Source: Macrostomum hystrix
Lineage: Eukaryota > Platyhelminthes > Macrostomidae
Assembly: GCA_950097015.1 (NCBI GenBank)
Contig: CATNEN010000037.1
Coordinates: 2,509,501-2,573,500, forward strand
Direction: 5' to 3'
DNA: 64,000 nucleotides
Of this stretch, positions 1 to 14,247 are shown one piece after another (the stretch's first letter is position 1; each line of letters opens with the position of its first letter). A model generated the notes under the pieces. The model was not told the DNA's origin, searched no databases, and saw nothing but the letters and a program-made list of their open reading frames with translations. Position numbers and translations under genes: made by a program.

Positions 1-273
1 GGAAGGAATAGCTTTAGTTGAGGAAGGAATAGCTTCAGGTGAGGAAGGAATAGCTTCAGGTGAGGAAGGAATAGCTTCAGGTGAGGAAGGAATAGCTTCA
101 GGTGAGGAAGGAATAGCTTTAGTTGAGGAAGGAATAGCTTCAGGTGAGGAAGGAATAGCTTCAGGTGAGGAAGGAATAGCTTCAGGTGAGGAAGGAATAG
201 CTTCAGGTGAGGAAGGAATAGCTTCAGGTGAGGAAGGAATAGCTTTAGTTGAGGAAGGAATAGCTTCAGGGGA
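1..273. repeat. 21-bp tandem array (cut by window edge)
   Basis: About 13 copies of a 21-bp unit with core GGAAGGAATAGCTTCAGGTG, with a minor variant in which TTCAGG is TTTAGT. It is cut by the left edge, so the full length is unknown. It probably lies within the same TRPC intron as the large array to its right. On the plus strand each unit contains CAG|GTGAGG, a good match to a splice donor, but no plus-strand gene is seen here. Confidence 0.93.
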
Positions 274-642
274 GAAAATAATATTAGGATTGTTCGATTT
301 ATATTATTTTTAAGCCGAAAGTAATTTCCAGCACCAGGAAAGTTGAACAACTGGCAGAAAAGAAAGCTAATGAAATTTGCAAGGCTTGTTTTGGTTTTCA
401 ACTAACAGGCCACTGAACATCGATTTTTGGTTCATGTGATGGTTGCTCTGATTTATGCTTTACGAAAATATTAGGCTTGGCTAGACAAAGCAAACAATAA
501 TTTGGCTAATATTGGCTGAGTAAATTATGTTTTTCTTTGAGTTGAGTAGTAGATTTTCAAGTATTCATAGAATGGTGCACTTTGAACTAGTACTTTGCCA
601 GCAGAGCTTGGCATAAACCCATTTCTTTAAGCATGAAGATAC
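274..642. other. Non-repetitive spacer, no gene seen
   Basis: AT-rich unique sequence between two arrays. I see no exon-like open frame with splice signals on either strand and no recognisable RNA gene. It is probably TRPC intron or unannotated intergenic DNA. Confidence 0.5.
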
Positions 643-988
643 GTCATTGAGATCATGTAGTGTGGTCATTGAGATCATGCAGTGTCGCCATTGAGATCAT
701 GTAGTGTGGTCATTGAGATCATGCAGTGAGGTCATTGAGATCATGCAGTGTCGCCATTGAGATCATGCAGTGAGGTCATTGAGATCATGCAGTGTGGTCA
801 TTGAGATCAGGCAGTAAGGTCATTGAGATCATGGAGTGTCGCCATTGAGATCATGCAGTGTCGCCATTGAGATCATGCAGTGTCGCCATTGAGATCATGC
901 AGTGTCGCCATTGAGATCATGCAGTGAAGTCATTGAGATCATGCAGTAAGGTCATTGAGATCATGCAGTGAGGTGATTGAGATCATGA
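643..988. repeat. 22-bp tandem array
   Basis: About 15 copies of a 22-bp unit built on CATTGAGATCATGCAGTG plus a variable four-base end (TGGT, TCGC, AGGT). The variants are partly shuffled along the array. The right edge decays into GATCATGAGATCAGAG. Nothing suggests coding. Confidence 0.92.
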
Positions 989-1438
989 GATCAGAGAAAA
1001 GAGAGATCTGCTAGATATAAGAGATTGGATGGAAGACTTTCGTCATTAAGTGATCTGTGAATGGAAAACTCCACTCAAATAATAAGATAACCAGCAAAAA
1101 CTCGCAAGGAGATTCGAAAAATTAGAAAACAAGAACAGCTTCAGAAGAGAAAATATGGCCAAAATAAATTGCGAAATTCTATACGGAGCACCGGATCTGT
1201 TATTCTAATAACAGCCGAATTTTCGACAATGAACAAGCAGCCCGGAGGTGCATTTGCTCAGGGAATGTGTAAACTGATATTGTTCTTTGAGCTGCTAAGC
1301 ATCCGCTTCGCAAAGCAGACAAGATCAAATCTCCACAGCTGCTTTGATATAAGTTGGCGATTTCAATTCTATCTTCGGTTCCGGCACCAGTTCAACTTAT
1401 TATTTCTAGAAATATTCTAGTTCAGGCTCTGGCTACTG
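989..1438. other. Unique spacer left of the giant array
   Basis: Unique sequence with a short 83-codon open frame and no recognisable protein. The last part, from about 1410, is degenerate sequence that passes gradually into the 24-bp array (GGCTCTGGCTACTG, then CTACCTACGATTCC). This could be the ancestral seed edge of the array. Confidence 0.45.
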
Positions 1439-4400
1439 TTCTACCTACGATTCCTGTAATGATTCTAGCTACGATTCTTGTAATGATTCTAGCTACGATT
1501 ATTGTAATGATTCTAGCTACGATTCTTGTAATGATTCTAGCTACGATTCTTGTAATGATTCTAGCTACGATACCTGTAATGATTCTAGCTACGATTCCTG
1601 TAATGATTCTAGCTATGATTCTTTTACTGATTCTAGCTACGATACCTGTAACGATAGCTACGATTCCTGTAATGATTCTAGCTACGATTCTTGTAATGAT
1701 TCTAGCTACGATTCTTGTAATGATTCTAGCTACGATTCCTGTAATGATTCTAGCTACGATTCCTGTAATGATTCTAGCTACGATTCCTGTAATGATTCTA
1801 GCTATGATTCTTTTACTGATTCTAGCTACGATTCCTGTAATGATTCTAGCTACGATTCTTGTAATGATTCTATCTACGATTCTTGTAATGATTCTAGCTA
1901 CGATTCTTGTAATGATTCTAGCTACGATTCCTGTAATGATTCTAGCTACGATTCTTGTAATGATTCTAGCTACGATTCTTGTAATGATTCTAGCTACGAT
2001 TCTTGTAATGATTCTAGCTACGATTCTTGTAATGATTCTAGCTACGATTCTTGTAACGATTCTAGCTACGATTCTTGTAATGATTCTAGCTACGATTCTT
2101 GTAACGATTCTAGCTACGATTCCTGTAATGATTCTATCTACGATTCTTGTAATGATTCTATCTACGATTCTTGTAATGATTCTAGCTACGATTCTTGTAA
2201 TGATTCTAGCTACGATTCCTGTAATGATTCTAGCTACGATTCCTGTAATGATTCTAGCTACGATTCTTGTAATGATTCTAGCTACGATTCCTGTAATGAT
2301 TCTAGCTACGATTCCTGTAATGATTCTAGCTACGATTCCTGTAATGATTCTATCTACGATTCTTGTAATGATTCTAGCTACGATTCTTGTAATGATTCTA
2401 GCTACGATTCCTGTAATGATTCTAGCTACGATTCTTGTAATGATTCTAGCTACGATTCTTGTAATGATTCTAGCTACGATTCTTGTAATGATTCTAGCTA
2501 CGATTCTTGTAATGATTCTAGCTACGATTCTTGTAACGATTTTAGCTACGATTCCTGTAATGATTCTAGCTACGATTCTTGTAACGATTCTAGCTACGAT
2601 TCCTGTAATGATTCTATCTACGATTCTTGTAATGATTCTATCTACGATTCTTGTAATGATTCTATCTACGATTCTTGTAATGATTCTAGCTACGATTCTT
2701 GTAATGATTCTAGCTACGATTCTTTTACTGATTCTAGCTACGATACCTGTAATGATTCTAGCTACGATTCTTGTAATGATTCTAGCTACGATTCCTGTAA
2801 TTATTCTAGCTACGATTCCTGTAATGATTCTAGCTATGATTCCTGTAATGATTCTAGCTACGATTCTTGTAATGATTCTAGCTACGATTCTTTTACTGAT
2901 TCTAGCTACGATACCTGTAATGATTCTAGCTACGATTCCTGTAATGATTCTAGCTACGATTCTTGTAATGATTCTAGCTACGATTCCTGTAATGATTCTA
3001 GCTACGATTCCTGTAATGATTCTAGCTACGATTCCTGTAATGATTCTAGCTACGATTCTTTTACTGATTCTAGCTACGATACCTGTAATGATTCTAGCTA
3101 CGATTCTTGTAATGATTCTAGCTACGATTCCTGTAACGATAGCTACGATTCCTGTAATGATTCTAGCTACGATTCTTGTAATGATTCTAGCTACGATTCT
3201 TGTAATGATTCTAGCTACGATTCTTGTAATGATTCTAGCTACGATTCTTGTAATGATTCTAGCTACGATTCCTGAAACGATAGCTACGATTCCTGTAATG
3301 ATTCTAGCTACGATTCTTGTAATGATTCTAGCTACGATTCTTGTAATGATTCTAGCTACGATTCCTGTAATGATTCTAGCTACGATTCTTTTACTGATTC
3401 TAGCTACGATACCTGTAATGATTCTAGCTACGATTCTTGTAATGATTCTAGCTACGATTCTTGTAATGATTCTAGCTACGATTCCTGTAACGATAGCTAC
3501 GATTCCTGTAATGATTCTAGCTACGATTCTTGTAATGATTCTAGCTACGATTCTTGTAATGATTCTATCTACGATTCTTGTAATGATTCTAGCTATGATT
3601 CCTGTAATGATTCTAGCTACGATTCCTGTAATGATTCTAGCTACGATTCCTGTAATGATTCTAGCTACGATTCCTGTAATGATTCTAGCTACGATTCTTG
3701 TAATGATTCTAGCTACGATTCCTGTAATGATTCTAGCTATGATTCTTTTACTGATTCTAGCTACGATTCCTGTAATGATTCTAGCTACGATTCTTGTAAT
3801 GATTCTATCTACGATTCTTGTAATGATTCTAGCTACGATTCTTGTAATGATTCTAGCTACGATTCCTGTAATGATTCTAGCTACGATTCTTGTAATGATT
3901 CTAGCTACGATACCTGTAATGATTCTAGCTACGATTCCTGTAATTATTCTAACTATGATTCTTTTACTGATTCTAGCTACGATACCTGTAACGATAGCTA
4001 CGATTCCTGTAATGATTCTAGCTACGATTCTTGTAATGATTCTAGCTACGATTATTGTAATGATTCTAGCTACGATTCTTGTAATGATTCTAGCTACGAT
4101 TCTTGTAATGATTCTAGCTACGATACCTGTAATGATTCTAGCTACGATTCCTGTAATGATTCTAGCTATGATTCTTTTACTGATTCTAGCTACGATACCT
4201 GTAACGATAGCTACGATTCCTGTAATGATTCTAGCTACGATTCTTGTAATGATTCTAGCTACGATTCTTGTAATGATTCTAGCTACGATTCCTGTAATGA
4301 TTCTAGCTACGATTCCTGTAATGATTCTAGCTACGATTCCTGTAATGATTCTAGCTATGATTCTTTTACTGATTCTAGCTACGATTCCTGTAATGATTCT

Positions 4401-7400
4401 AGCTACGATTCTTGTAATGATTCTATCTACGATTCTTGTAATGATTCTAGCTACGATTCTTGTAATGATTCTAGCTACGATTCCTGTAATGATTCTAGCT
4501 ACGATTCTTGTAATGATTCTAGCTACGATTCTTGTAATGATTCTAGCTACGATTCTTGTAATGATTCTAGCTACGATTCTTGTAATGATTCTAGCTACGA
4601 TTCTTGTAACGATTCTAGCTACGATTCTTGTAATGATTCTAGCTACGATTCTTGTAACGATTCTAGCTACGATTCCTGTAATGATTCTATCTACGATTCT
4701 TGTAATGATTCTATCTACGATTCTTGTAATGATTCTAGCTACGATTCTTGTAATGATTCTAGCTACGATTCCTGTAATGATTCTAGCTACGATTCCTGTA
4801 ATGATTCTAGCTACGATTCTTGTAATGATTCTAGCTACGATTCCTGTAATGATTCTAGCTACGATTCCTGTAATGATTCTAGCTACGATTCCTGTAATGA
4901 TTCTATCTACGATTCTTGTAATGATTCTAGCTACGATTCTTGTAATGATTCTAGCTACGATTCCTGTAATGATTCTAGCTACGATTCTTGTAATGATTCT
5001 AGCTACGATTCTTGTAATGATTCTAGCTACGATTCTTGTAATGATTCTAGCTACGATTCTTGTAATGATTCTAGCTACGATTCTTGTAACGATTTTAGCT
5101 ACGATTCCTGTAATGATTCTAGCTACGATTCTTGTAACGATTCTAGCTACGATTCCTGTAATGATTCTATCTACGATTCTTGTAATGATTCTATCTACGA
5201 TTCTTGTAATGATTCTATCTACGATTCTTGTAATGATTCTAGCTACGATTCTTGTAATGATTCTAGCTACGATTCTTTTACTGATTCTAGCTACGATACC
5301 TGTAATGATTCTAGCTACGATTCTTGTAATGATTCTAGCTACGATTCCTGTAATTATTCTAGCTACGATTCCTGTAATGATTCTAGCTATGATTCCTGTA
5401 ATGATTCTAGCTACGATTCTTGTAATGATTCTAGCTACGATTCTTTTACTGATTCTAGCTACGATACCTGTAATGATTCTAGCTACGATTCCTGTAATGA
5501 TTCTAGCTACGATTCTTGTAATGATTCTAGCTACGATTCCTGTAATGATTCTAGCTACGATTCCTGTAATGATTCTAGCTACGATTCCTGTAATGATTCT
5601 AGCTACGATTCTTTTACTGATTCTAGCTACGATACCTGTAATGATTCTAGCTACGATTCTTGTAATGATTCTAGCTACGATTCCTGTAACGATAGCTACG
5701 ATTCCTGTAATGATTCTAGCTACGATTCTTGTAATGATTCTAGCTACGATTCTTGTAATGATTCTAGCTACGATTCTTGTAATGATTCTAGCTACGATTC
5801 TTGTAATGATTCTAGCTACGATTCCTGAAACGATAGCTACGATTCCTGTAATGATTCTAGCTACGATTCTTGTAATGATTCTAGCTACGATTCTTGTAAT
5901 GATTCTAGCTACGATTCCTGTAATGATTCTAGCTACGATTCTTTTACTGATTCTAGCTACGATACCTGTAATGATTCTAGCTACGATTCTTGTAATGATT
6001 CTAGCTACGATTCTTGTAATGATTCTAGCTACGATTCCTGTAACGATAGCTACGATTCCTGTAATGATTCTAGCTACGATTCTTGTAATGATTCTAGCTA
6101 CGATTCTTGTAATGATTCTATCTACGATTCTTGTAATGATTCTAGCTATGATTCCTGTAATGATTCTAGCTACGATTCCTGTAATGATTCTAGCTACGAT
6201 TCCTGTAATGATTCTAGCTACGATTCCTGTAATGATTCTAGCTACGATTCTTGTAATGATTCTAGCTACGATTCCTGTAATGATTCTAGCTACGATTCTT
6301 TTACTGATTCTAGCTACGATACCTGTAATGATTCTAGCTACGATTCCTGTAATGATTCTAGCTACGATTCTTGTAATGATTCTAGCTACGATTCCTGTAA
6401 TGATTCTAGCTACGATTCCTGTAATGATTCTAGCTATGATTCTTTTACTGATTCTAGCTACGATACCTGTAATGATTCTAGCTACGATTCCTGTAATGAT
6501 TCTAGCTACGATTCCTGTAATGATTCTAGCTATGATTCTTTTACTGATTCTAGCTACGATACCTGTAACGATAGCTACGATTCCTGTAATGATTCTAGCT
6601 ATGATTCCTGTAATGATTCTAGCTACGATTCCTGTAATGATTCTAGCTACGATTCCTGTAATGATTCTAGCTACGATTCTTGTAATGATTCTAGCTACGA
6701 TTCTTGTAATGATTCTAGCTACGATTCTTTTACTGATTCTAGCTACGATACCTGTAATGATTCTAGCTACGATTCCTGTAATGATTCTAGCTACGATTCT
6801 TTTACTGATTCTAGCTACGATACCTGTAACGATAGCTACGATTCCTGTAATGATTCTAGCTACGATTCTTGTAATGATTCTAGCTACGATTCTTTTACTG
6901 ATTCTAGCTACGATACCTGTAATGATTCTAGCTACGATTCCTGTAATGATTCTAGCTATGATTCCTGTAATGATTCTAGCTATGATTCTTTTACTGATTC
7001 TAGCTACGATACCTGTAACGATAGCTACGATTCCTGTAATGATTCTAGCTATGATTCCTGTAATGATTCTAGCTACGATTCCTGTTATGATTCTAGCTAC
7101 GATTCCTGTAATGATTCTAGCTACGATTCTTGTAATGATTCTAGCTACGATTCTTGTAATGATTCTAGCTACGATTCTTTTACTGATTCTAGCTACGATA
7201 CCTGTAATGATTCTAGCTACGATTCCTGTAATGATTCTAGCTACGATTCTTTTACTGATTCTAGCTACGATACCTGTAACGATAGCTACGATTCCTGTAA
7301 TGATTCTAGCTACGATTCTTGTAATGATTCTAGCTACGATTCTTGTAATGATTCTAGCTACGATTCTTGTAATGATTCTAGCTACGATTCCTGTAATGAT

Positions 7401-10400
7401 TCTAGCTACGATTCTTGTAATGATTCTAGCTACGATTCCTGTAATGATTCTAGCTATGATTCTTTTACTGATTCTAGCTACGATGCCTGTAACGATAGCT
7501 ACGATTCCTGTAATGATTCTAGCTATGATTCCTGTAATGATTCTAGCTACGATTCCTGTAATGATTCTAGCTACGATTCCTGTAATGATTCTAGCTACGA
7601 TTCTTGTAATGATTCTAGCTACGATTCTTGTAATGATTCTAGCTACGATTCTTTTACTGATTCTAGCTACGATACCTGTAATGATTCTATCTACGATTCC
7701 TGTAATGATTCTAGCTACGATTCTTTTACTGATTCTAGCTACGATACCTGTAACGATAGCTACGATTCCTGTAATGATTCTAGCTACGATTCTTGTAATG
7801 ATTCTAGCTACGATTCTTGTAATGATTCTAGCTACGATTCTTTTACTGATTCTAGCTACGATACCTGTAATGATTCTAGCTACGATTCTTGTAATGATTC
7901 TAGCTACGATTCTTGTAATGATTCTAGCTACGATTCTTGTAATGATTCTAGCTACGATTCTTTTACTGATTCTAGCTACGATACCTGTAACGATAGCTAC
8001 GATTCCTGTAATGATTCTAGCTACGACTCTTGTAATGATTCTAGCTACGATTCCTGTAATGATTCTAGCTACGATTCTTGTAATGATTCTAGCTACGATT
8101 CTTGTAATGATTCTAGCTACGATTCCTGAAACGATAGCTACGATTCCTGTAATGATTCTAGCTACGATTCTTGTAATGATTCTAGCTACGATTCTTGTAA
8201 TGATTCTAGCTACGATTCTTGTAATGATTCTAGCTACGATTCTTTTACTGATTCTAGCTACGATACCTGTAATGATTCTAGCTACGATTCCTGTAATGAT
8301 TCTAGCTACGATTCTTTTACTGATTCTAGCTACGATGCCTGTAACGATAGCTACGATTCCTGTAATGATTCTAGCTACGATTCTTGTAATGATTCTAGCT
8401 ACGATTCTTTTACTGATTCTAGCTACGATACCTGTAATGATTCTAGCTACGATTCCTGTAATGATTCTAGCTATGATTCCTGTAATGATTCTAGCTATGA
8501 TTCTTTTACTGATTCTAGCTACGATACCTGTAACGATAGCTACGATTCCTGTAATGATTCTAGCTATGATTCCTGTAATGATTCTAGCTACGATTCCTGT
8601 AATGATTCTAGCTACGATTCTTGTAATGATTCTAGCTACGATTCCTGTAATGATTCTAGCTACGATTCTTTTACTGATTCTAGCTACGATACCTGTAATG
8701 ATTCTAGCTACGATTCCTGTAATGATTCTAGCTACGATTCTTGTAATGATTCTAGCTACGATTCCTGTAATGATTCTAGCTACGATTCCTGTAATGATTC
8801 TAGCTATGATTCTTTTACTGATTCTAGCTACGATACCTGTAATGATTCTAGCTACGATTCCTGTAATGATTCTAGCTACGATTCCTGTAATGATTCTAGC
8901 TATGATTCTTTTACTGATTCTAGCTACGATACCTGTAACGATAGCTACGATTCCTGTAATGATTCTAGCTATGATTCCTGTAATGATTCTAGCTACGATT
9001 CCTGTAATGATTCTAGCTACGATTCTTTTACTGATTCTAGCTACGATACCTGTAACGATAGCTACGATTCCTGTAATGATTCTAGCTATGATTCCTGTAA
9101 TGATTCTAGCTACGATTCCTGTAATGATTCTAGCTACGATTCCTGTAATGATTCTAGCTACGATTCTTGTAATGATTCTAGCTACGATTCTTGTAATGAT
9201 TCTAGCTACGATTCTTTTACTGATTCTAGCTACGATACCTGTAACGATAGCTACGATTCCTGTAATGATTCTAGCTACGATTCTTGTAATGATTCTAGCT
9301 ACGATTCTTGTAATGATTCTAGCTACGATTCTTTTACTGATTCTAGCTACGATACCTGTAATGATTCTAGCTACGATTCCTGTAATGATTCTAGCTACGA
9401 TTCTTTTACTGATTCTAGCTACGATACCTGTAACGATAGCTACGATTCCTGTAATGATTCTAGCTACGATTCTTGTAATGATTCTAGCTACGATTCTTGT
9501 AATGATTCTAGCTACGATTCTTGTAATGATTCTAGCTACGATTCTTTTACTTATTCTAGCTACGATACCTGTAACGATAGCTACGATTCCTGTAATGATT
9601 CTAGCTACGATTCTTGTAATGATTCTAGCTACGATTCTTGTAATGATTCTAGCTACGATTCTTGTAATGATTCTAGCTACGATTCTTGTAATGATTCTAG
9701 CTACGATTCTTGTAACGATTTTAGCTACGATTCCTGTAATGATTCTAGCTACGATTCTTGTAACGATTCTAGCTACGATTCCTGTAATGATTCTATCTAC
9801 GATTCTTGTAATGATTCTATCTACGATTCTTGTAATGATTCTATCTACGATTCTTGTAATGATTCTAGCTACGATTCTTGTAATGATTCTAACTACGATT
9901 CTTTTACTGATTCTAGCTACGATACCTGTAATGATTCTAGCTACGATTCTTGTAATGATTCTAGCTACGATTCCTGTAATTATTCTAGCTACGATTCCTG
10001 TAATGATTCTAGCTATGATTCCTGTAATGATTCTAGCTACGATTCTTGTAATGATTCTAGCTACGATTCTTTTACTGATTCTAGCTACGATACCTGTAAT
10101 GATTCTAGCTACGATTCCTGTAATGATTCTAGCTACGATTCTTGTAATGATTCTAGCTACGATTCCTGTAATGATTCTAGCTACGATTCCTGTAATGATT
10201 CTAGCTACGATTCCTGTAATGATTCTAGCTACGATTCTTTTACTGATTCTAGCTACGATACCTGTAATGATTCTAGCTACGATTCTTGTAATGATTCTAG
10301 CTACGATTCCTGTAACGATAGCTACGATTCCTGTAATGATTCTAGCTACGATTCTTGTAATGATTCTAGCTACGATTCTTGTAATGATTCTAGCTACGAT

Positions 10401-13400
10401 TCTTGTAATGATTCTAGCTACGATTCTTGTAATGATTCTAGCTACGATTCCTGAAACGATAGCTACGATTCCTGTAATGATTCTAGCTACGATTCTTGTA
10501 ATGATTCTAGCTACGATTCTTGTAATGATTCTAGCTACGATTCCTGTAATGATTCTAGCTACGATTCTTTTACTGATTCTAGCTACGATACCTGTAATGA
10601 TTCTAGCTACGATTCTTGTAATGATTCTAGCTACGATTCTTGTAATGATTCTAGCTACGATTCCTGTAACGATAGCTACGATTCCTGTAATGATTCTAGC
10701 TACGATTCTTGTAATGATTCTAGCTACGATTCTTGTAATGATTCTATCTACGATTCTTGTAATGATTCTAGCTATGATTCCTGTAATGATTCTAGCTACG
10801 ATTCCTGTAATGATTCTAGCTACGATTCCTGTAATGATTCTAGCTACGATTCCTGTAATGATTCTAGCTACGATTCTTGTAATGATTCTAGCTACGATTC
10901 CTGTAATGATTCTAGCTACGATTCTTTTACTGATTCTAGCTACGATACCTGTAATGATTCTAGCTACGATTCCTGTAATGATTCTAGCTACGATTCTTGT
11001 AATGATTCTAGCTACGATTCCTGTAATGATTCTAGCTACGATTCCTGTAATGATTCTAGCTATGATTCTTTTACTGATTCTAGCTACGATACCTGTAATG
11101 ATTCTAGCTACGATTCCTGTAATGATTCTAGCTACGATTCCTGTAATGATTCTAGCTATGATTCTTTTACTGATTCTAGCTACGATACCTGTAACGATAG
11201 CTACGATTCCTGTAATGATTCTAGCTATGATTCCTGTAATGATTCTAGCTACGATTCCTGTAATGATTCTAGCTACGATTCCTGTAATGATTCTAGCTAC
11301 GATTCTTGTAATGATTCTAGCTACGATTCTTGTAATGATTCTAGCTACGATTCTTTTACTGATTCTAGCTACGATACCTGTAATGATTCTAGCTACGATT
11401 CCTGTAATGATTCTAGCTACGATTCTTTTACTGATTCTAGCTACGATACCTGTAACGATAGCTACGATTCCTGTAATGATTCTAGCTACGATTCTTGTAA
11501 TGATTCTAGCTACGATTCTTTTACTGATTCTAGCTACGATACCTGTAATGATTCTAGCTACGATTCCTGTAATGATTCTAGCTATGATTCCTGTAATGAT
11601 TCTAGCTATGATTCTTTTACTGATTCTAGCTACGATACCTGTAACGATAGCTACGATTCCTGTAATGATTCTAGCTATGATTCCTGTAATGATTCTAGCT
11701 ACGATTCCTGTTATGATTCTAGCTACGATTCCTGTAATGATTCTAGCTACGATTCTTGTAATGATTCTAGCTACGATTCTTGTAATGATTCTAGCTACGA
11801 TTCTTTTACTGATTCTAGCTACGATACCTGTAATGATTCTAGCTACGATTCCTGTAATGATTCTAGCTACGATTCTTTTACTGATTCTAGCTACGATACC
11901 TGTAACGATAGCTACGATTCCTGTAATGATTCTAGCTACGATTCTTGTAATGATTCTAGCTACGATTCTTGTAATGATTCTAGCTACGATTCTTGTAATG
12001 ATTCTAGCTACGATTCCTGTAATGATTCTAGCTACGATTCTTGTAATGATTCTAGCTACGATTCCTGTAATGATTCTAGCTATGATTCTTTTACTGATTC
12101 TAGCTACGATGCCTGTAACGATAGCTACGATTCCTGTAATGATTCTAGCTATGATTCCTGTAATGATTCTAGCTACGATTCCTGTAATGATTCTAGCTAC
12201 GATTCCTGTAATGATTCTAGCTACGATTCTTGTAATGATTCTAGCTACGATTCTTGTAATGATTCTAGCTACGATTCTTTTACTGATTCTAGCTACGATA
12301 CCTGTAATGATTCTATCTACGATTCCTGTAATGATTCTAGCTACGATTCTTTTACTGATTCTAGCTACGATACCTGTAACGATAGCTACGATTCCTGTAA
12401 TGATTCTAGCTACGATTCTTGTAATGATTCTAGCTACGATTCTTGTAATGATTCTAGCTACGATTCTTTTACTGATTCTAGCTACGATACCTGTAATGAT
12501 TCTAGCTACGATTCTTGTAATGATTCTAGCTACGATTCTTGTAATGATTCTAGCTACGATTCTTGTAATGATTCTAGCTACGATTCTTTTACTGATTCTA
12601 GCTACGATACCTGTAACGATAGCTACGATTCCTGTAATGATTCTAGCTACGACTCTTGTAATGATTCTAGCTACGATTCCTGTAATGATTCTAGCTACGA
12701 TTCTTGTAATGATTCTAGCTACGATTCTTGTAATGATTCTAGCTACGATTCCTGAAACGATAGCTACGATTCCTGTAATGATTCTAGCTACGATTCTTGT
12801 AATGATTCTAGCTACGATTCTTGTAATGATTCTAGCTACGATTCTTGTAATGATTCTAGCTACGATTCTTTTACTGATTCTAGCTACGATACCTGTAATG
12901 ATTCTAGCTACGATTCCTGTAATGATTCTAGCTACGATTCTTTTACTGATTCTAGCTACGATGCCTGTAACGATAGCTACGATTCCTGTAATGATTCTAG
13001 CTACGATTCTTGTAATGATTCTAGCTACGATTCTTTTACTGATTCTAGCTACGATACCTGTAATGATTCTAGCTACGATTCCTGTAATGATTCTAGCTAT
13101 GATTCCTGTAATGATTCTAGCTATGATTCTTTTACTGATTCTAGCTACGATACCTGTAACGATAGCTACGATTCCTGTAATGATTCTAGCTATGATTCCT
13201 GTAATGATTCTAGCTACGATTCCTGTTATGATTCTAGCTACGATTCCTGTAATGATTCTAGCTACGATTCTTGTAATGATTCTAGCTACGATTCTTGTAA
13301 TGATTCTAGCTACGATTCTTTTACTGATTCTAGCTACGATACCTGTAATGATTCTAGCTACGATTCCTGTAATGATTCTAGCTACGATTCTTGTAATGAT

Positions 13401-14190
13401 TCTAGCTACGATTCCTGTAATGATTCTAGCTACGATTCCTGTAATGATTCTAGCTACGATTCCTGTAATGATTCTAGCTACGATTCCTGTAATGATTCTA
13501 GCTACGATTCTTTTACTGATTCTAGCTACGATACCTGTAATGATTCTAGCTACGATTCCTGTAATGATTCTAGCTACGATTCCTGTAATGATTCTAGCTA
13601 TGATTCTTTTACTGATTCTAGCTACGATACCTGTAACGATAGCTACGATTCCTGTAATGATTCTAGCTATGATTCCTGTAATGATTCTAGCTACGATTCC
13701 TGTAATGATTCTAGCTACGATTCCTGTAATGATTCTAGCTACGATTCTTGTAATGATTCTAGCTACGATTCTTGTAATGATTCTAGCTACGATTCTTTTA
13801 CTGATTCTAGCTACGATACCTGTAACGATAGCTACGATTCCTGTAATGATTCTAGCTACGATTCTTGTAATGATTCTAGCTACGATTCTTGTAATGATTC
13901 TAGCTACGATTCTTTTACTGATTCTAGCTACGATACCTGTAATGATTCTAGCTACGATTCCTGTAATGATTCTAGCTACGATTCTTTTACTGATTCTAGC
14001 TACGATACCTGTAACGATAGCTACGATTCCTGTAATGATTCTAGCTACGATTCTTGTAATGATTCTAGCTACGATTCTTGTAATGATTCTAGCTACGATT
14101 CTTGTAATGATTCTAGCTACGATTCTTTTACTTATTCTAGCTACGATACCTGTAACGATAGCTACGATTCCTGTAATGATACCTGTAATG
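1439..14190. repeat. Giant 12/24-bp minisatellite in a TRPC intron
   Basis: About 12.75 kb of tandem repeat. The base unit is 24 bp, made of two related 12-mers: GATTCTAGCTAC and GATTCTTGTAAT (variants GATTCCTGTAAT, GATACCTGTAAT, GATTCTTTTACT, GATACCTGTAAC). A 21-bp form lacking three bases of the second half recurs as GATAGCTAC. Rare variants mark larger duplicated blocks. ATTATTGTAATGA occurs at 1498 and 4051, TTATTCTAGC at 2801, 5354 and 9980, CTGTTATGATTC near 7083, 11709 and 13224, and GCCTGTAACG at 7485, 8337, 12111 and 12963. These give exact block shifts of 2,553 and 4,626 bp. The array has no spacers and no flanking target-site duplication that I can see. It lies in the TRPC intron after the last exon in the window. 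All length changes seen are multiples of three, so one plus-strand frame stays open throughout. I treat that frame as a by-product, not a gene. Confidence 0.97.
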
Positions 14191-14247
14191 GTTCCATTTT
14201 AATAACGGTTCCAAACACGAAGCTTATCCGATCAGAGCCTCGCTCAC

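Noticed and set aside
1169-1420. 83-codon open frame left of the array
   Set aside because: Begins at TTG, no splice context, no recognisable domain.
1354-14202. 4,282-codon open frame through the giant array
   Set aside because: It is an 8-residue hydrophobic repeat produced by a 24-bp unit with no stop in one frame, antisense to TRPC and without splice or start context. Treated as a repeat artefact.
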